Assembly (NCBI GenBank): GCA_000733355.1 | Contig: JNVV01000002.1 | Span: 1,274,943 to 1,338,942 of the forward strand | DNA from: Falciphora oryzae | Lineage: Eukaryota; Ascomycota; Sordariomycetes; Magnaporthales; Magnaporthaceae | Direction: 5' to 3' | DNA: 64,000 nucleotides | In this document: positions 10,541 through 22,650 of the stretch, piece by piece | Position numbering within the stretch: the stretch's first letter is position 1 | Layout of the letters: each line of letters opens with the position of its first letter | Position numbers and translations under genes: made by a program | Notes under the pieces: generated by a model | Databases searched by the model: none | What the model saw: only the letters and a program-made list of their open reading frames with translations | Told to the model about the DNA's origin: nothing

Positions 10541-11281
10541 GTGGGAATTCCTTTATTAATCGATACCTTTCTAAATCTAACACATAGCTTCACTACGCTT
10601 TTTTTATATGCGAATAGCCTTATAAATTAACTTTAACCGCGTTATAGTTAGTTCGCGGCTAAAATGCGCTTTAAATACGCTTTAAATGCTTAGGTAATAG
10701 TGTATTTAAACCGCACTTAATGCGTAAAGCTAATGGGGCAAATGCGACATTTTAATGGGGCTTAGTCTTCGAAACTTGCAAATGGGTCCGTGCCCCATTT
10801 GGAAATGCCAACCCAAAAATTGAATCCTAGGCTTAATAAAGTGCCAGCTTAAAAATAAAATTTTGGGCCTAACAAATGCCGGCAAAAAGAAAGGCAACGT
10901 CCTGTACTTTAGCTAATCGTAATTAGCAATAGCTATCCGCTTCCGGCGGTCGCGAAAGCTAAATTAAGTGCGATTCGTTTAAATCGGCGCGTCGTTAGGG
11001 GTTAAATCGTGCTTTAAATGCTGGGTTGCGAATAAGGCTTAATGGAATTCGGGGTGGTTGCTATTCGCCGTTAATATAGATTAATCCTAAGGGATAAAAG
11101 CATAATATAAAATAAACCAAACCGAGCATAGGGTAAAAAGCGTTAAGGTATTATTTAAGCGAAAACTTTTCCGCGGGATTAACTAAAAGCTATTAAATAG
11201 CGGCCGGAATTAAAAAAGAAATAGTATATAGTAAAAATCAGCTCGTAAAAACGGGTTATAAATTTGGAATGCTTTTAAAAT
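10541..11281. other. Unassigned low-copy sequence
   Basis: Moderately AT-rich stretch with no credible ORF and no resemblance to the other elements in the window. It has a hairpin AAATGGGTCCGTGCCCCATTT-like at about 10786-10806 and several TTTAAATGC and GCTTTAAATAC repeats near 10668-10700 and 11014-11020. It may be host intergenic DNA or an element seen once here. Confidence 0.4.
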
Positions 11282-11652
11282 CAGGGTTCGGAAAAAAGTT
11301 AAAAGTTAAAAGTTAAAAGTCAAAAGTCAAAGTTATAACTTTCAAAATCAAGTCAGTCAAAGTCACTATAGTGACTAACTTTCAGATTCGTGACTGACTT
11401 TTAACTGACTTTAGTGACTTTCAAAGTTATTAAAAGTTATTTAATGCATAAATTTGCACTGGTTTTGCATAATTTTTACATGTTAAAAAAGCTTTTTTTT
11501 ATTTAAAATTTAATAAAAATAGTAGTAAAAATAGTAATAAATATAGTAGTAAAAATAGTAATAAAAATAGTAGTAAAAATAGTAATAAAAATAGTAGTAA
11601 AAATAGTAGTAAAAAATAATAAAAGTAATAAATATTATGTTTATAATATATA
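11282..11652 (+). mobile_element. hAT-type element, left end only, with simple-repeat tail
   Basis: Begins CAGGGTTCGGAAAAAAGTTA, like the other CAGGGTT ends in this window, one of which (54270-55230) has a perfect 8-bp duplication typical of hAT. Subterminal AGTCA/TGACT motifs at 11320-11430. From 11514 to 11625 it holds tandem TAGTAAAAATAG units. No right end is found before the LINE tail, so it is truncated. No transposase. Confidence 0.6.
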
Positions 11653-11654
11653 TA

Positions 11655-12084
11655 ACGTGGTTCACAAGCGAGTGGCGCACACAAGCGAGTGGCGCACTTG
11701 GAAAACGCATATTAAACAGCGTTTTTTTTCGACTAAATAACTCGCTCAATTTGGGGCTAAATTCCACCAAAATTAAAACCGTTATATTTAACTTTATAAT
11801 GATTACAATTTGAATTTTCCGCATTTTTATTATTACTCCTTTTGGGTTAGTTGCATACTAAACACAGTGTATTACACAGTGTTGCGAACTAACCCAAAAG
11901 GAGTCATAATAAAAATGCGGAAAATTCAAATTGTAATCATTATAAAGTTAAATATAACGGTTTTAATTTTGGTGGAATTTAGCCTCAAATTGAGCGAGTT
12001 ATTTAGTCGAAAAAAAACGCTGTTTAATATGCGTTTTCTAAGTGCGCCACTCGCTTGTGTGCGCCACTCGCTTGTGAACCACGT
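11655..12084. mobile_element. Foldback element FB4
   Basis: 430-bp palindrome between TA duplicates (11653-11654, 12085-12086). Ends ACGTGGTTCACAAGCGAG. The 17-bp subterminal repeats end GTGGCGCA in all four positions. It sits in the TA-rich tail of LINE-1. The centre holds AACACAGTGTATTACACAGT. No ORF of its own. Confidence 0.92.
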
Positions 12085-12780
12085 TATTCATACTACCGTT
12101 ATGTCTATATAAGACTTCGGTACCTTTACTATATAGTATTTATATATAAAAACCCTTAAACTCGTCTTCGGGTGCGTGTCGCCCCCGCTCCGGAGCTTGG
12201 GAGTAAAAACCATGTCTGCTTTTCGTATACGGTCCTGCTATATTAAACAATAATACCGTTTGCTTATTTTTATACGACTGCTCGTAAAGGTTCCGTCGTA
12301 AAAGCGTCTTTGTAATTAATGGAACAAAAGGAAAATACGTAAGGGAATAAAGGTATGTTGCGCCGGGGCAGCGCCTCGGTGCCGGGTTTCGCCTTCGTAA
12401 CGAAACGGCTGTGTTAATACTCGTGTTGTGGCGTCCTAATGTGGCTTTTCCGCGTAAATTGGCCCGGCTTCGTTCCGGGTCCCAACCGGGGCAGCGCCTT
12501 AATGTCGGGTTTCGCTTTCGTAACGAAATATTTGTATTAGTATTCGTATTATAGCGTCCTAATGTGGCTTTTTCGCGTAAGTTAGCCCGGCTTTATTCCG
12601 GGTCCCAGCCGCGGGCGGGCCTTCCGGGTCTAGCGTTTTGCTTTATAATTTTAGGTAATTCAGCTTTTAATAGGTGCCCGTTTCCGGGGCCGTTGCTCCG
12701 CGTACGGTTCGGGTCCGCCTTTGTAGCTTGCATTTAATCTTTCTATTAATTGCCTCCCTTTTTTTGGATCGCGTTATTTG

Positions 12781-13406
12781 TATTAATATTCGGAGGTCAA
12801 ATCGGGGATTTGCAGCGCAGTTACAGTGGCCAGCAGGGTCTCGGTTAGTTGGATTGGGCCCTAGCAGGCGCTATAAATAGCGCTGTCGGGGCCCCAAGCT
12901 TAGTGGGTGGAACAGGCTTGTATTGCAGTTGAGGGGCGCCAACAATCGCTTCCTTTATATACCCACCGACATCGATCCCGCGGGTTCTCCGCCGTGGGGG
13001 CTTCCGGTGCCGCGAGCGATTTTCCGAAAAATTATTTTGTATGGGATTTGCAAAAAATCAACCTACGGCCACCAAACCCATCTCCGCGTTGGGCTTCCAA
13101 TTATGACTTATGCAAATTGACTCCCAATCAATTCTGTGCAGGGTAGATGTGCAGGGTAGGCGAGTCAGTGCGACCCACAACGACTGATTTGGGTGCCTAG
13201 GCATCCTATAGGGGTTGCAGGCTGCTTTTAGGCTTTTAGTAAGTGCTGTAGGTGCTGTAAGCCACCCTTAAGCACGTTATAAGTACTGCCCGCTATTCCC
13301 GTGCACAACCCCACAACAATACAGGGTAGATAATCCAAGGAGGGTAGTACAGGTTAGGTTGGGCCTATGCACCCAACTTTAGCTAAATACATTAGTTCTT
13401 TTAACA
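12781..13406 (-). repeat. Solo LTR of the Copia-1 family
   Basis: 626 bp in reverse orientation, same length and nearly the same sequence as the LTRs at 28158-28783 and 35282-35907. Flanked by 5-bp duplicate ATTTG (12776-12780, 13407-13411). The undisturbed target is preserved in LINE-3 near 50591-50606. It arose by recombination between the LTRs of an inserted element. ORF-like stretches inside it are not genes. Confidence 0.95.
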
Positions 13407-13411
13407 ATTTG

Positions 13412-14990
13412 GGTAATTTTTTTTTATTGCTACGTTATTATGCGTTGTGGTTTTTAATAATAACTTCCCTTTATTTCCCTCCGGATCCGGGTTTCTACCG
13501 GCCTTTTTTTTCCCAGCTACAAAAGGCCCTTTTTCCTTCCTTTTTTTTTCCTTTTCGCTTTTTTTTTACTACTACTTCCGGTTTTGCCTTTTTGCCCGCG
13601 TTTCCTTTTTTCCTGCTTGTATTTAGGTTTTTACTCGCTTGCGCTTCGTTTCCCCTCCGTTTCCTATTTTTTTATAACATAGCTCCCAAAAATAAAGCTC
13701 CCAAATCTCCCCGCGGTAATAGTAATAGCGGTCGCGGTAGCAATCCCGGTAGCGGAATTACGGGCGGTAGCCGCGCCGTTCCCGCCGTTGCAACTAATGG
13801 CAGTAATAGTAATAATGGTAACGGTAGCAGTCGTTTTCGCAATCGCCTTCCGTTTGCGGACGAAAACGACGGCAGTAGCTTAAGCAACGGCGGCTTAGGT
13901 AACGGCGTTTAGGACCTTCGTATTAAAGCTATAAGTGCGGCTTTACTCCGTTTTTTCCCCGGTTTTATAGCTAATTTCCTTTTTTCCTCCCAACCTTACC
14001 GCCTTTACAATTAATCGGAATATTTGCTAGCGGTCGAAATCCCCAACAACTGCGTTTTTTTACAACGATATGGTATATATTTGCCGCCCCGTTGTTTTTC
14101 CTATTCCGTTTCGCTAATTTTCCAATCCCTCGTGCAAAATATGCGTTAGCTATTTTTAACGTTTCGCTAACGGTATTAACGGTACCGGTATTATGCGCTA
14201 ATGCTACTACAAAACCTGTATATAACGCTTTTTATCCTACTTTTTTCCGCTCCGTTTCCGGTTTTGCTAATATAATAATTCTAACTACTAAAAGCTTTAC
14301 CTATATAAGCTATATTTAATCGCGTAATGTTTGCGTTTAAATTGGTCGCTCCTTTTTAATATCCGCTTGCGATTTCGTCGCTAACGTTTCGTTCCCGTCG
14401 CGGTAACCTCCTATTAATTCCGAAAACCAGGTTGCCGTTATTTTTCGTACTTACTATCGCTATATGCAATCCCTACCCAAAACTAATGCAAACCGCGATA
14501 TTGCGTTTACGAATGTTTATACTATTGCTAAAATATATACCGCCTTTATTCCGGGCCGCTATTGATCCTATCCTAACATTTCTTTTTATTTCAAACTCGT
14601 TATACCGGTTTGGAGCATGCGATCGCCGGGTATTGCCGTATTTCGAAGGATATTTTTAAGCGGTCCGGTATTTCTTCCGGCGCCGGGTTTAGCCGCTCGT
14701 TCCCTGCCAGTTTTAAAAATGCCTTCGCTGCTATAGCTGCTTTTAGTAGTTCGAGTTTAATCCGTTCCCTTTCTGGTAATATAATGCCCCCGGGCCAGGC
14801 CATATCGGGCTAGGCCGAAAGGATCGTTACTAAATGGAGTACGGAAAATCGCACTCGGATAAAAAAGCTGGCTTTTAAGCGGGCTAAAATACGTCCTTTT
14901 ACCAACCCCCTTTAGTAATTTCTTCGGTTTTCCCCTTATAGCGGTTCGGTTACGTGGCGTCGGTATCTACGTGGTTTTTTTTCCTTTTCG
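13412..14990. other. ORF-like 3' extension of LINE-1, coding strand unclear
   Basis: Lies downstream of ORF2 in LINE-1 and is conserved in LINE-3 (50600-52260). On the plus strand it reads a Ser/Gly/Asn-rich segment (GNSNSGRGSNPGSG), then LRIKAISAALLRFFPGFI and, in another frame, AIAGYCRISKDIFKRSG. On the minus strand it reads a Lys/Arg-rich segment (KKKRKGKKKEGK) and LNPAPEEIPDRLKISFEI. Both readings need several stops repaired. Either an extra protein is encoded in or against the LINE, or this is a 3' UTR of nearly 3 kb. I do not recognise it. Confidence 0.4.
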
Positions 14991-17900
14991 CTTTTTGGGT
15001 ATGGTACTTTCGTTTGCTTTTTTATAATCTTTTTTAATTCGGTTCGTTTTCGGCTCGGTAGCGTTGCTTTTCCTCTTTTTTCTTTATGCGTTCCCTTTTT
15101 ATTTTTTTAACCGCCTTAAAATCTAATAATTTTCTTATGCGAAATATTATACGTGCTATTTCTTTAAACGGTATACCCCCTATTTTTTACAGCTTAAAAT
15201 ACGCTTTCCGGCTGTTTGCTTGCGTTAGCCCGGTGCCTTCCCGCTGCTTATCCTATCGGGCGCATTAGGTTAATACGTGCCACGCTATTTCCCTTTATCC
15301 GCTGCTACATTCGCATAATGGCGTCGCCGCGTCGGGTACGCCTTTGCTAAATAAAAACGAATTTAGCCCTAGTTTTTCCGTTTTAATTTAGATTGCTACC
15401 AAACTATATGCCTTTGGTATCCCTTTGTAATATTCGACTATTTTTTCCGTAAATAAAAGGTTGTCCGCTAGGTACGCGGTTTTATACCGGTTCGCTCTCC
15501 TCGCTATTGCCGTTGTATTAGCTATTTTTAATTTCCATTCCATTGTTACGTTAAGGTTTTAACGCTTTACGTGCTTATATTTAAATTTCCAATCCTTTCC
15601 GTATAGGACGGGTACTCGTTTCGGTTTTAGCGCTATTTCGGGCCGGTTCTATCGTATTATTTATTTTTTTTTCGCTTATCCGCTTTAAGGGTGGGGCTTT
15701 TTTTTTCGTTTTTTGTAACCGAATTTTTGGAAACGGTCCGCTATTTTCGCTATTACTTCGTTAATGCGTTACGTTATCCCGGTTTTTTCCCATTTATTTT
15801 CCGTATTTATAACCTTTTCGTTTAAATATAAATTTAAAGGCGGTACGTAGGTTTTTATTTCGAAATATGCTAACGAGGTTGCTTTATAAGCTTTAACCAC
15901 CATTTTAAAATATGCTTTTTATTTTTTCGCCATTTTTTTAATTGCGCCCCGGGGCCGATTTCGGGGTTCCGTTAGTAGGTGGTAAGCTGCCGTTTTATAA
16001 GCTAATGCATTACGGCATACGACCGCGTACAATTGCTTTGCGCGTGCGAAGCTGCTTTTTTACGTTGCCGCCGCGAGTTTTATTACCGTAAACTGCTGTT
16101 TTTTTTGTTTGCTTTTTGCTTATTTGGTATAAACGTTAAAATTTAGCTTGTAATTTAGCCAAATTTTTAAAAATCTCGCCGATAGCGTTGGTTGCATTTG
16201 TATATTTCCGGTACGGACCCGGGTCCGGTTTAAGGTTTTAGTAAAATGGAATAGCTCGGTTTTGGCCGCGTTAAACGTTATTCCTATCTTTTTTACCCAT
16301 ATTTGGCACGTATTTTAAGCCCGTTTCCGCCGTAGTTCCTTTTACTGCTATAGGGTTAGTATCGTTAGCGAAACCAATTACGGTTATCTTTAATATTTTT
16401 TCCAATTTGTTATAAAGCAACGCGATATATAAAATAAATAATATAAATAAAAATGGTAAGCTTTATAGTACTTTTACTATTATTTGTATAAGCGTAAACG
16501 TATTTTTATCGAACCGGAGCCGGGCCGTTTTACCTATTAGTTAACTTTTAATTTATTTAATTGTTTTTGGCGGGAATTTTTGTTTTCGTAAAGTATCGAA
16601 AAGTTTGGTATGGTTAACGTTATCGAATGCTTTTAATAGGTTAAGCTGTAGTAGCGAAGCTATAGCGCCGTAATTTTACGCCGTTATTACGGTATTTATT
16701 ATTTGTTTAATAGCGAATTTGGTGTTACGTTTCCTTTTATTACTTATTTGCTTTTCCGGTAATAGTCCTTTTTTTTCCGCTTCGGTTGCGATCCGTATTT
16801 CTACGATCGCTTTTATAATTTTGGATATAAACGAAAGGAATGCGATCGGTCGCTACCCTTTTGCTGTTTTTTTATTTTCCGTATTTTTCCCCGGTTTAAA
16901 GAGCACTACCGTTAGTGCGTTTTGGAAGCGTTTCGGGAAATATTCGAATTCGAAGCTGGCGTTAGCTATTTTAAATATAGCTTCCTAATATAGTTCCCCG
17001 TACGTTTTTAATAGTCCGTTCGGTAGGTTATCCGCTTTCGGGGCTTTCTAATTCCGGGTTTTTTTTAAAGCCGCTAATATTTCGTTTCCTTTGGGGTCCA
17101 TTTGGTAATTGATTGGGAATGGGTTAGTAAAGGTGTAATTTTCGAACGTAATGTTCCCGACGTTTATTAAATCCGTTTCCGGGTTAAGGTAAAATTTAGC
17201 TGCTAAAATTATAGCTTTATTAGCGTAAAAGTTCGTTAGCTTTTGGTTTTTTTTTTTAAACCGGTTTAGGTCGGGTAACCTGGTTAGGTCCCGTTTTTTA
17301 TAGCTCCGTAATTTCGCCCATCGTTCGATATTCCAAAAAATAAGCTTTAAATCCTGTTTTTTTAACGCCTTTTTAATAAACTCCTTTTAATGTGCGTTAA
17401 AAGCCTTCCTTTTTTTTAATAAAGGCTTTATCGGCTGCTTTTAGTTTTTCGTAGCTTTTTTGTATTTTTAGCCGTATATATGCGCGTTAGCACCGTTTCG
17501 TTTTTTTAGCTAATTTCGTAAGGGTTAAATTCCAATACGGTATTAATTTAAAACTTATTATAGTTTTTCGTTTCGGTATTAGCTCGTTAGCGATTTGGGT
17601 TAGTTAGTTTATTAATGTATCCATTTAATTGTTTATATCGTTTAGCGTTTTTATATTTTCGATTTCAATATATTATTTAATTAATTGCAGCGCCTTTTTT
17701 TTGTCGTTTTTAAAATCGGTATTAACCTTTTTCCATACCTATTTTTTTGTTTTTTTTTTGCGGAGCGGCTCCGTTTCGTAATCGATTGAAATCATTTAAA
17801 AATGGTGGTTCGACCCTTTTATTTCGTCGTCCCTGCTTTCGTATTTAATAGCTAAAATATCAGATATTTACGCGTGGTTAATAGTGCTTTTTCGTTCGTT

Positions 17901-18470
17901 AAACCTTTTTTTTATTATTTCCCCGTAAAGCGTTGCTAATTTAAACTGCTACTAATACGTTAGCGCGAATAGTAGTTCGGATTTAACGTTTTTCCAATTA
18001 TGTATATTTTATATTAAGTAGTGTATGTTAAAATCCCCTATTAGTACGGCGTAATTCCGAAGCGGTATTGTTTTAATTTCGGTTAAAAGGGTATGCTATT
18101 TTTCTAATGCCCGGGGGTTTAGCGAATATATTAAATAAATATTAATATTTTTTATTAGGGTTTGTAATGTAATTGCTACCTAATCGTATCCGTTCCGGCT
18201 TTTCCACGTTATTGGGTTTAATCGTTGGTAAACGTATAGTGCTACGTTTAATTTTGTATTTATTTGGCAATATACCAGTTTATAATTGTATCCGGCCGGT
18301 TTTTTCGGGTTTTCGTACCGGTTTAGCTCCGGTTTTTATATAGCTATTATATCGTATTTTTTTTTTTGCTAAAAAGCGGTATATTTTTTTTTCCGTTTCC
18401 TTTTCCCATATTTTAATATAGGATTGTTATTACTATAGGGATTTTAATGGGCGTTTTTATACGTCGAACG
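14990..18470 (-). pseudogene. LINE-1 ORF2: endonuclease, reverse transcriptase, C-terminal Cys motif
   Basis: Reading the minus strand: an APE-type endonuclease with IGDFNIHYL near 18050 and NHAWISDILAIKYESRDDEI near 17860; then the RT region (about 17150-16300), with WKAPGADNLPNG-like and IAFLSFISKVI-like motifs best seen in LINE-2. The catalytic box near 16365 reads GFANDTN where the family has FADD. The C-terminus contains PLCECGSG-like sequence near 15300. The protein nicks target DNA and copies its RNA there. Many TAG/TAA at expected Gln/Trp positions make it dead. Confidence 0.82.
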
Positions 18471-18599
18471 GGATTGTGCTATTTTTAATTGGTAGCGGTT
18501 TGGATAAAGGTGGCGGCTTTAACGGGGCCGGTGTTCGTTTTTATCCTCCGGCTGCTTTTGTTTAAATTTGTTCGTTTGCCGTAGTTAGGGGTTAAGCTA

Positions 18600-20086
18600 G
18601 CCGGGAGCTCGTTTTAGGGGCGTAGTTTATTGTAGGTAGCGGACGTGTGGGGGTCCGGCCCTTAGGTAGTTGCGAGTTTTTGCGGGGTTTACTGGGTTTT
18701 TAGCGACCGGGGGACCGGATTAGGAAGTCGTTATTTATATCCAAATTTTATTTGCGCCTTTTGCTAAAGCTCGGTGGTTTTCCGATACCGGGGGGTATGC
18801 GCGTTTAAAAAATGGGGAAAGTGGTAATGGCTTTTATTTATTTAAGGGCTAATCCTTCCAATATAAATCTTTTTGGCCGGTTTTGGTATGCTTTTTTCGC
18901 TTTCCCGATCGCCCGTTGCGCTATTTCGCAGCCCCGGTTAAACGCCGGGTGCGGTTCGCCGTAATTTGCACATTTAGGTGTAGCTTTATTATATTAGGGG
19001 TAGGCGTCGCATTAACTTTTTCCTTTTTAATGTTACGGTTTTCCGTAATGCGGGCAGCGGCCCGGTTTTTTACAAAACTTTTGTTAGTGCCCCCATTCGT
19101 AGCAGTTATAGCATTAGGTGGCTTTAGCGTTTGGTATAAACGGCTCGCATTTAAATAGTTCCGCTTATATTATTAATCTTTGCTTGTAAGTTTAGTTCGC
19201 GGCGGCTACGGACCCGATTCGTACTAATATTATAACGTATCCGTAAAAAGTGCGGGCTAGCTATACGTGCACCGATTTAACTTCCGCGTTTCGGTTTTTA
19301 GCGTTTAAATTACGAATAAATTAGTTTAAATCCTCCGGTAATGTTATTTATTTTACTTTTTTAATTACTACGTCGTATGTCCGTTTCCGGATCGTTATTT
19401 GGTTTTTAAACACTTTTTTTACTTATTCGTTCCTTTTTTTATATTCGTTTGCGTTTGCGTAAAAGCATATTATTACGTTTCCGTTTTAGAACCGCTTCGT
19501 TACCCGTACCGCCGTACCGAATTGGTTATTTAGTGCCCGCTAGGTGTCGATTTGCGATTGGTTTTTGATTGCTTTCGGGGCTTTTTTTACGGCTACGATT
19601 ATTTTGCGTTCGATTTTTAACGGTATAAATCGCGGGGGGGGGATACGTCGTATTCGGGTACTGTTATCGCGTTCGGTTTAGCGCGTTTCCGTCCGGTGCC
19701 AAAGCCGGTAAGTCCGTGGCGAAAGCAAAGGCGTAGGATTTTTTGGTATTAATTAATGCATTTTTAACCTTTGTAAATATTTTTGCTTTTAATTCTTATA
19801 ATGTCGCTTTGTTTACCGGTCCGTTTTTGGTAGCGTCGCGTTTGCAAGCCGTTTCCGCATCGACTTTTAGCTTCGTTAGTTCCGATACTAATTGCAAAAC
19901 TTTTAGTAACTTTCTATTAATTACAAAAGGCTTTAGCTTGTTAATAATTTCGTCTTTTTTTTCCTTCTAACGGCCGCGCGCCGGTTTTTTATCGGTGTCG
20001 GCATTCCTTCGCGCGTCCGGAGGCGCGTTGGGGGGATCTACCGTCGAAGCGTATCGACTGGCCGCGAGCCCGGAATCGACTTCCAT
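18600..20086 (-). pseudogene. LINE-1 ORF1: Gag-like protein with zinc knuckles
   Basis: Starts MEVDSGLAASRYASTVDPPN at 20086. After a charged region (EIINKLKPFVINRKLLKVLQ) it ends with a zinc-knuckle block near 19040-19135: CYNCYEWGH..KFC (CX2CX4HX4C), then RCPHYGKP and ANYGEPHPAF, where several Cys appear changed to Tyr (TGC to TAC). These RNA-binding knuckles are typical of ORF1 of Tad1-like LINEs. Stops from C-to-T changes are frequent. The 5' UTR is only about 135 bp. Confidence 0.8.
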
Positions 20087-20437
20087 CGATTTTAAGCCCG
20101 CGCCGTCGGCGCGCACCCGATACGGCATCGATCCTGGGTCAAATCGGGTGCGAGGAGTTCGATTCCGGTGTTAAAATTGAATTATCTCGAAGGGCTGTCC
20201 GGCTGCGCGATTTCAAGCTCGCACTCTTCTCGTTTATGTTACTTTAATTTAACTTAATAACTTATTTTAACTTATTTTATTTATAAAAATATTTTTTTTT
20301 TTATATTTTTATAAAATTATACGTTTAAATCCTATTAAAAAAAACGCAAAAAGTAAGCTAGTATCGTAAAAATTAATAAAAAATATTTAAATATATACAA
20401 TTTTGTTTATTTATATATTTATATATTTATTTATTTA

Positions 20438-22299
20438 ACGTAGTCCACCAGTGAGCGCCACACACCAGCGAACGCCACACCCACACCCGACCTTTAATCA
20501 ATCGACGTGCATGCCAACCCAACAACGCCAGGATTCCATTCAAACTATTCGGAACTATATATATCAAACATTTTTACTTTTTCCTAATAAATACGCGCAT
20601 TATATCCGGTTTTGCCGCATATGCTACATCGCTAACGAATCGTTATCGCCCTCTTTTCCTAACCCTTATAATCGCGCATTTTTTGCTCTAGCTATCCATC
20701 CAGCTCCTACTGGTCCAAAACATTTCGTACTTCGTCGATGGTAAATAACCCTCCAAATCGGACACGTGTTTTTTTAGCCCTCCGGCGTTTGCTTAGTGCT
20801 TCGTTCGCTTTTCGTAATTTGGAATACTTTTTTTCCAAAAGGTTAACCCGATATATAATTGCCTTAGCCCCTTTCGCAAATTGGTCCACAACCGTTAGCA
20901 TAAATATCGGAAAACTGCTTTAGTAATTGGAAATCCGAATTTTAATATGTTCGGATTGCGAAATTGCTTCCATAGCCGTCCGGGGCGTTTTGGAGGTCCA
21001 AAGTTCGGGGTCGTTTAAAAGCGTCCTTGGGGGAATTGGAATTCGTAACCTTACATCCAGCTTTTCCAAAACCGAATCCGGATTAAAAGGAGCAAAACTA
21101 GCCCTTCGGAAGCCTTTTTAGATGTTTTCCTTAGTTATGGAATTAAAAAATGCCGCTTTAAACGCCGAAAGGAATTCGATTTTAGTTACGTAATTAACGT
21201 ACGATTTTATTAAGTTTTCGATTTGTCGACCGTACGCCTTTTTTATTAGGCTAAAGCACCTAACGTTAAGCGGTTAAAGGAAGTAAAACGAATGCGGAAG
21301 TATATAAAACGTAATAATGTTATATTTTTAAAAATAAAGCTCGAAATCCGTCAAATAGTAGCTTTCGTAGCCGTTTAACACTAACAAACGATAGGACCCC
21401 GTAAAACGAGCTATAATATGTTTATCGAAATACTAGATTTATTTTAAACCGAGCTCGTTCGTAATCCACCCGTTAGCGTTCGTTGCGATAACCTAATTGC
21501 GTGGAAAATCGGTTTCCGAATACCAATTGGCTAAATGGTACTGCCTTTTAACGATAATAAAAAAAAAGGACCGTTTAACCGCAACAATTAACCCTTTAAA
21601 TAACTGTAGCCCATTTCCGGTTACCAAACTGGATTAGCTTTGCTTTACCTCGCTTTTCCAATGTTATAATAACCATAACGGCCGCAATTATGCCTATAAA
21701 AAAGCCGGTTTCGTTGAAATTATAAATGTCGTTATTTTAAATGCCATATTTGGCTATAATATTCCGTATAAAGTCGAACTACGTAAAAACGAGCTTAGGA
21801 TTTTCGCATTTAGCCCTTTAATAATCGTATTTTCGAATCCAACGCGTGCTAAGCTCCGGGCGGCGTTTAACGAACCTCGCGACCCAATTGGTCCCGACGG
21901 TGGCCGCGTCGCGTTCGGCGAGCAATTTATTGGCCATATCTTTAACACCAAAAGGCCGGGGAGGAAATGCGCGGGAATCCAGCTCGAGTATATATTTGAT
22001 AAGCGCTTCCTTTTCGGACTCTATCAATTTCCGGGATTTGGGAATGCTATCGCGTCGAACAGGTCGGCCGCATTTGCGCTGGGCGAAAGTGGAAAAGTCG
22101 ACTTTATAAATCTTGGCGGCGCCCCGGATACTCAACTGCGGGTTCGATGCGATCGCCTAAAGGGCCAAAACAATTTAGCGTTCGTCGCTTTTGTTTGCCA
22201 TTGTTTGTTATGGAAATATTCGCGGATAAAGTTGGATAACGCGTGGACGCGTTCGCGTGTGGCGTTCGCTGGTGTGTGGCGCTCACTGGTGTACTACGT
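20438..22299 (-). mobile_element. Pogo-B1: ACGTGG-family pogo transposon
   Basis: 1862 bp between TA duplicates (20436-20437, 22300-22301). Ends ACGTAGTCCACCAGTGAG and its complement. Subterminal 17-bp repeats end GCGCCACA and ACGCCACA at both ends. It encodes a transposase on the minus strand. Two homologous copies lie at 39563 and 58339. These three elements share termini and TA target with the foldbacks, so they are the probable autonomous partners. Confidence 0.92.
20500..22201 (-). pseudogene. Pogo-B1 transposase, decayed
   Basis: From ATG 22201: MANKSDER, then a Psq-type helix-turn-helix (LSIRGAAKIYKVDFSTFAQR), then a CENP-B/Tc5-type domain open for about 105 codons (ESEKEALIKYILELDSRAFP, TNWVARFVKRRPELS). 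The DDE region reads NFNETGFF, VLNGYESY and PLNVRCFS; the family needs Asp where Asn stands, so all three catalytic positions look converted by G-to-A change. The end is Lys/Arg-rich (ANEALSKRRRAKKTRVRFGG) with a decayed zinc knuckle AACGKTGYNARI. Stops occur throughout. Confidence 0.88.
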
Positions 22300-22559
22300 T
22301 ATTAGTTTTTTATAAATTTCTTTATTAGTTTTTATTGTATAACGTTGCCGTTTGCATTTTTGTATTTGATTTTAACCGTTTAATTTTATAAAATTTTAAA
22401 AAAATTATTTCTAAAAATAAAATAAGTCAATCAAGTCATTAAGTCAAGTTATCGACTTATAAAATAAGTTAAAGTCAAGTCACTTAGGTGACTTAAGTCA
22501 GATTTAATAAGTCAAGTCATGAATTAACTTAATGACTTTTGACTTTTTTGCCAACCCTG

Positions 22560-22650
22560 GTTATTAGTTAGTCCGACCGTGGACTAAAACTAACTAAATT
22601 AAATTAGTCCGGACTAAAACTAAAAACTAAGGACTAAATTCCGAACCCTG
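22560..22650. mobile_element. hAT-type right terminus, remnant
   Basis: About 90 bp with GACTAAAACTAA repeats ending AAATTCCGAACCCTG at 22650, then GTTATTAT of the LINE. After the neighbouring end at 22559 comes GTTATTAG, so two hAT insertions may have used the same site or one lies inside the other. Confidence 0.5.

Larger units (their letters stand above)
12087..20222 (-). mobile_element. LINE-1: full-length Tad1-like non-LTR retrotransposon, decayed
   Basis: Minus strand. The 5' end (GCGAGCTTGAAATCGCGCAG at 20222 downward) coincides with that of LINE-3 at 58273, so both are full length. Then ORF1 with zinc knuckles (start 20086), ORF2 with endonuclease, RT and a C-terminal domain, a long 3' extension, and a 3' end CGGTAGTATGAATA followed by a TA-rich tail. 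A solo Copia LTR (12781-13406) is inserted. Compared with LINE-2 and LINE-3 it lacks about 180 bp near 14894. The domain order (Gag-like ORF1, then APE plus RT) fits the Tad1 clade of fungal LINEs. Confidence 0.88.
20223..22559. mobile_element. hAT-type element split by Pogo-B1
   Basis: Two parts, 20223-20435 and 22302-22559, joined across Pogo-B1. They match 46160-46390 and 45825-46049 of another copy. The right end reads GACTTTTTTGCCAACCCTG at 22559. AAGTCA/TGACTT repeats fill the last 130 bp. The left end is decayed or missing. No transposase. Confidence 0.6.

Noticed and set aside
11499..11824. Tyr/Leu/Phe-rich minus-strand ORFs
   Set aside because: Translation of TAGTAAAAA tandem repeats running into a foldback.
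13367..13912. 181-codon Phe-rich ORF on plus
   Set aside because: The N-terminal part is the solo LTR edge plus T-rich LINE antisense; only its Ser/Gly/Asn end is discussed as part of the LINE extension.
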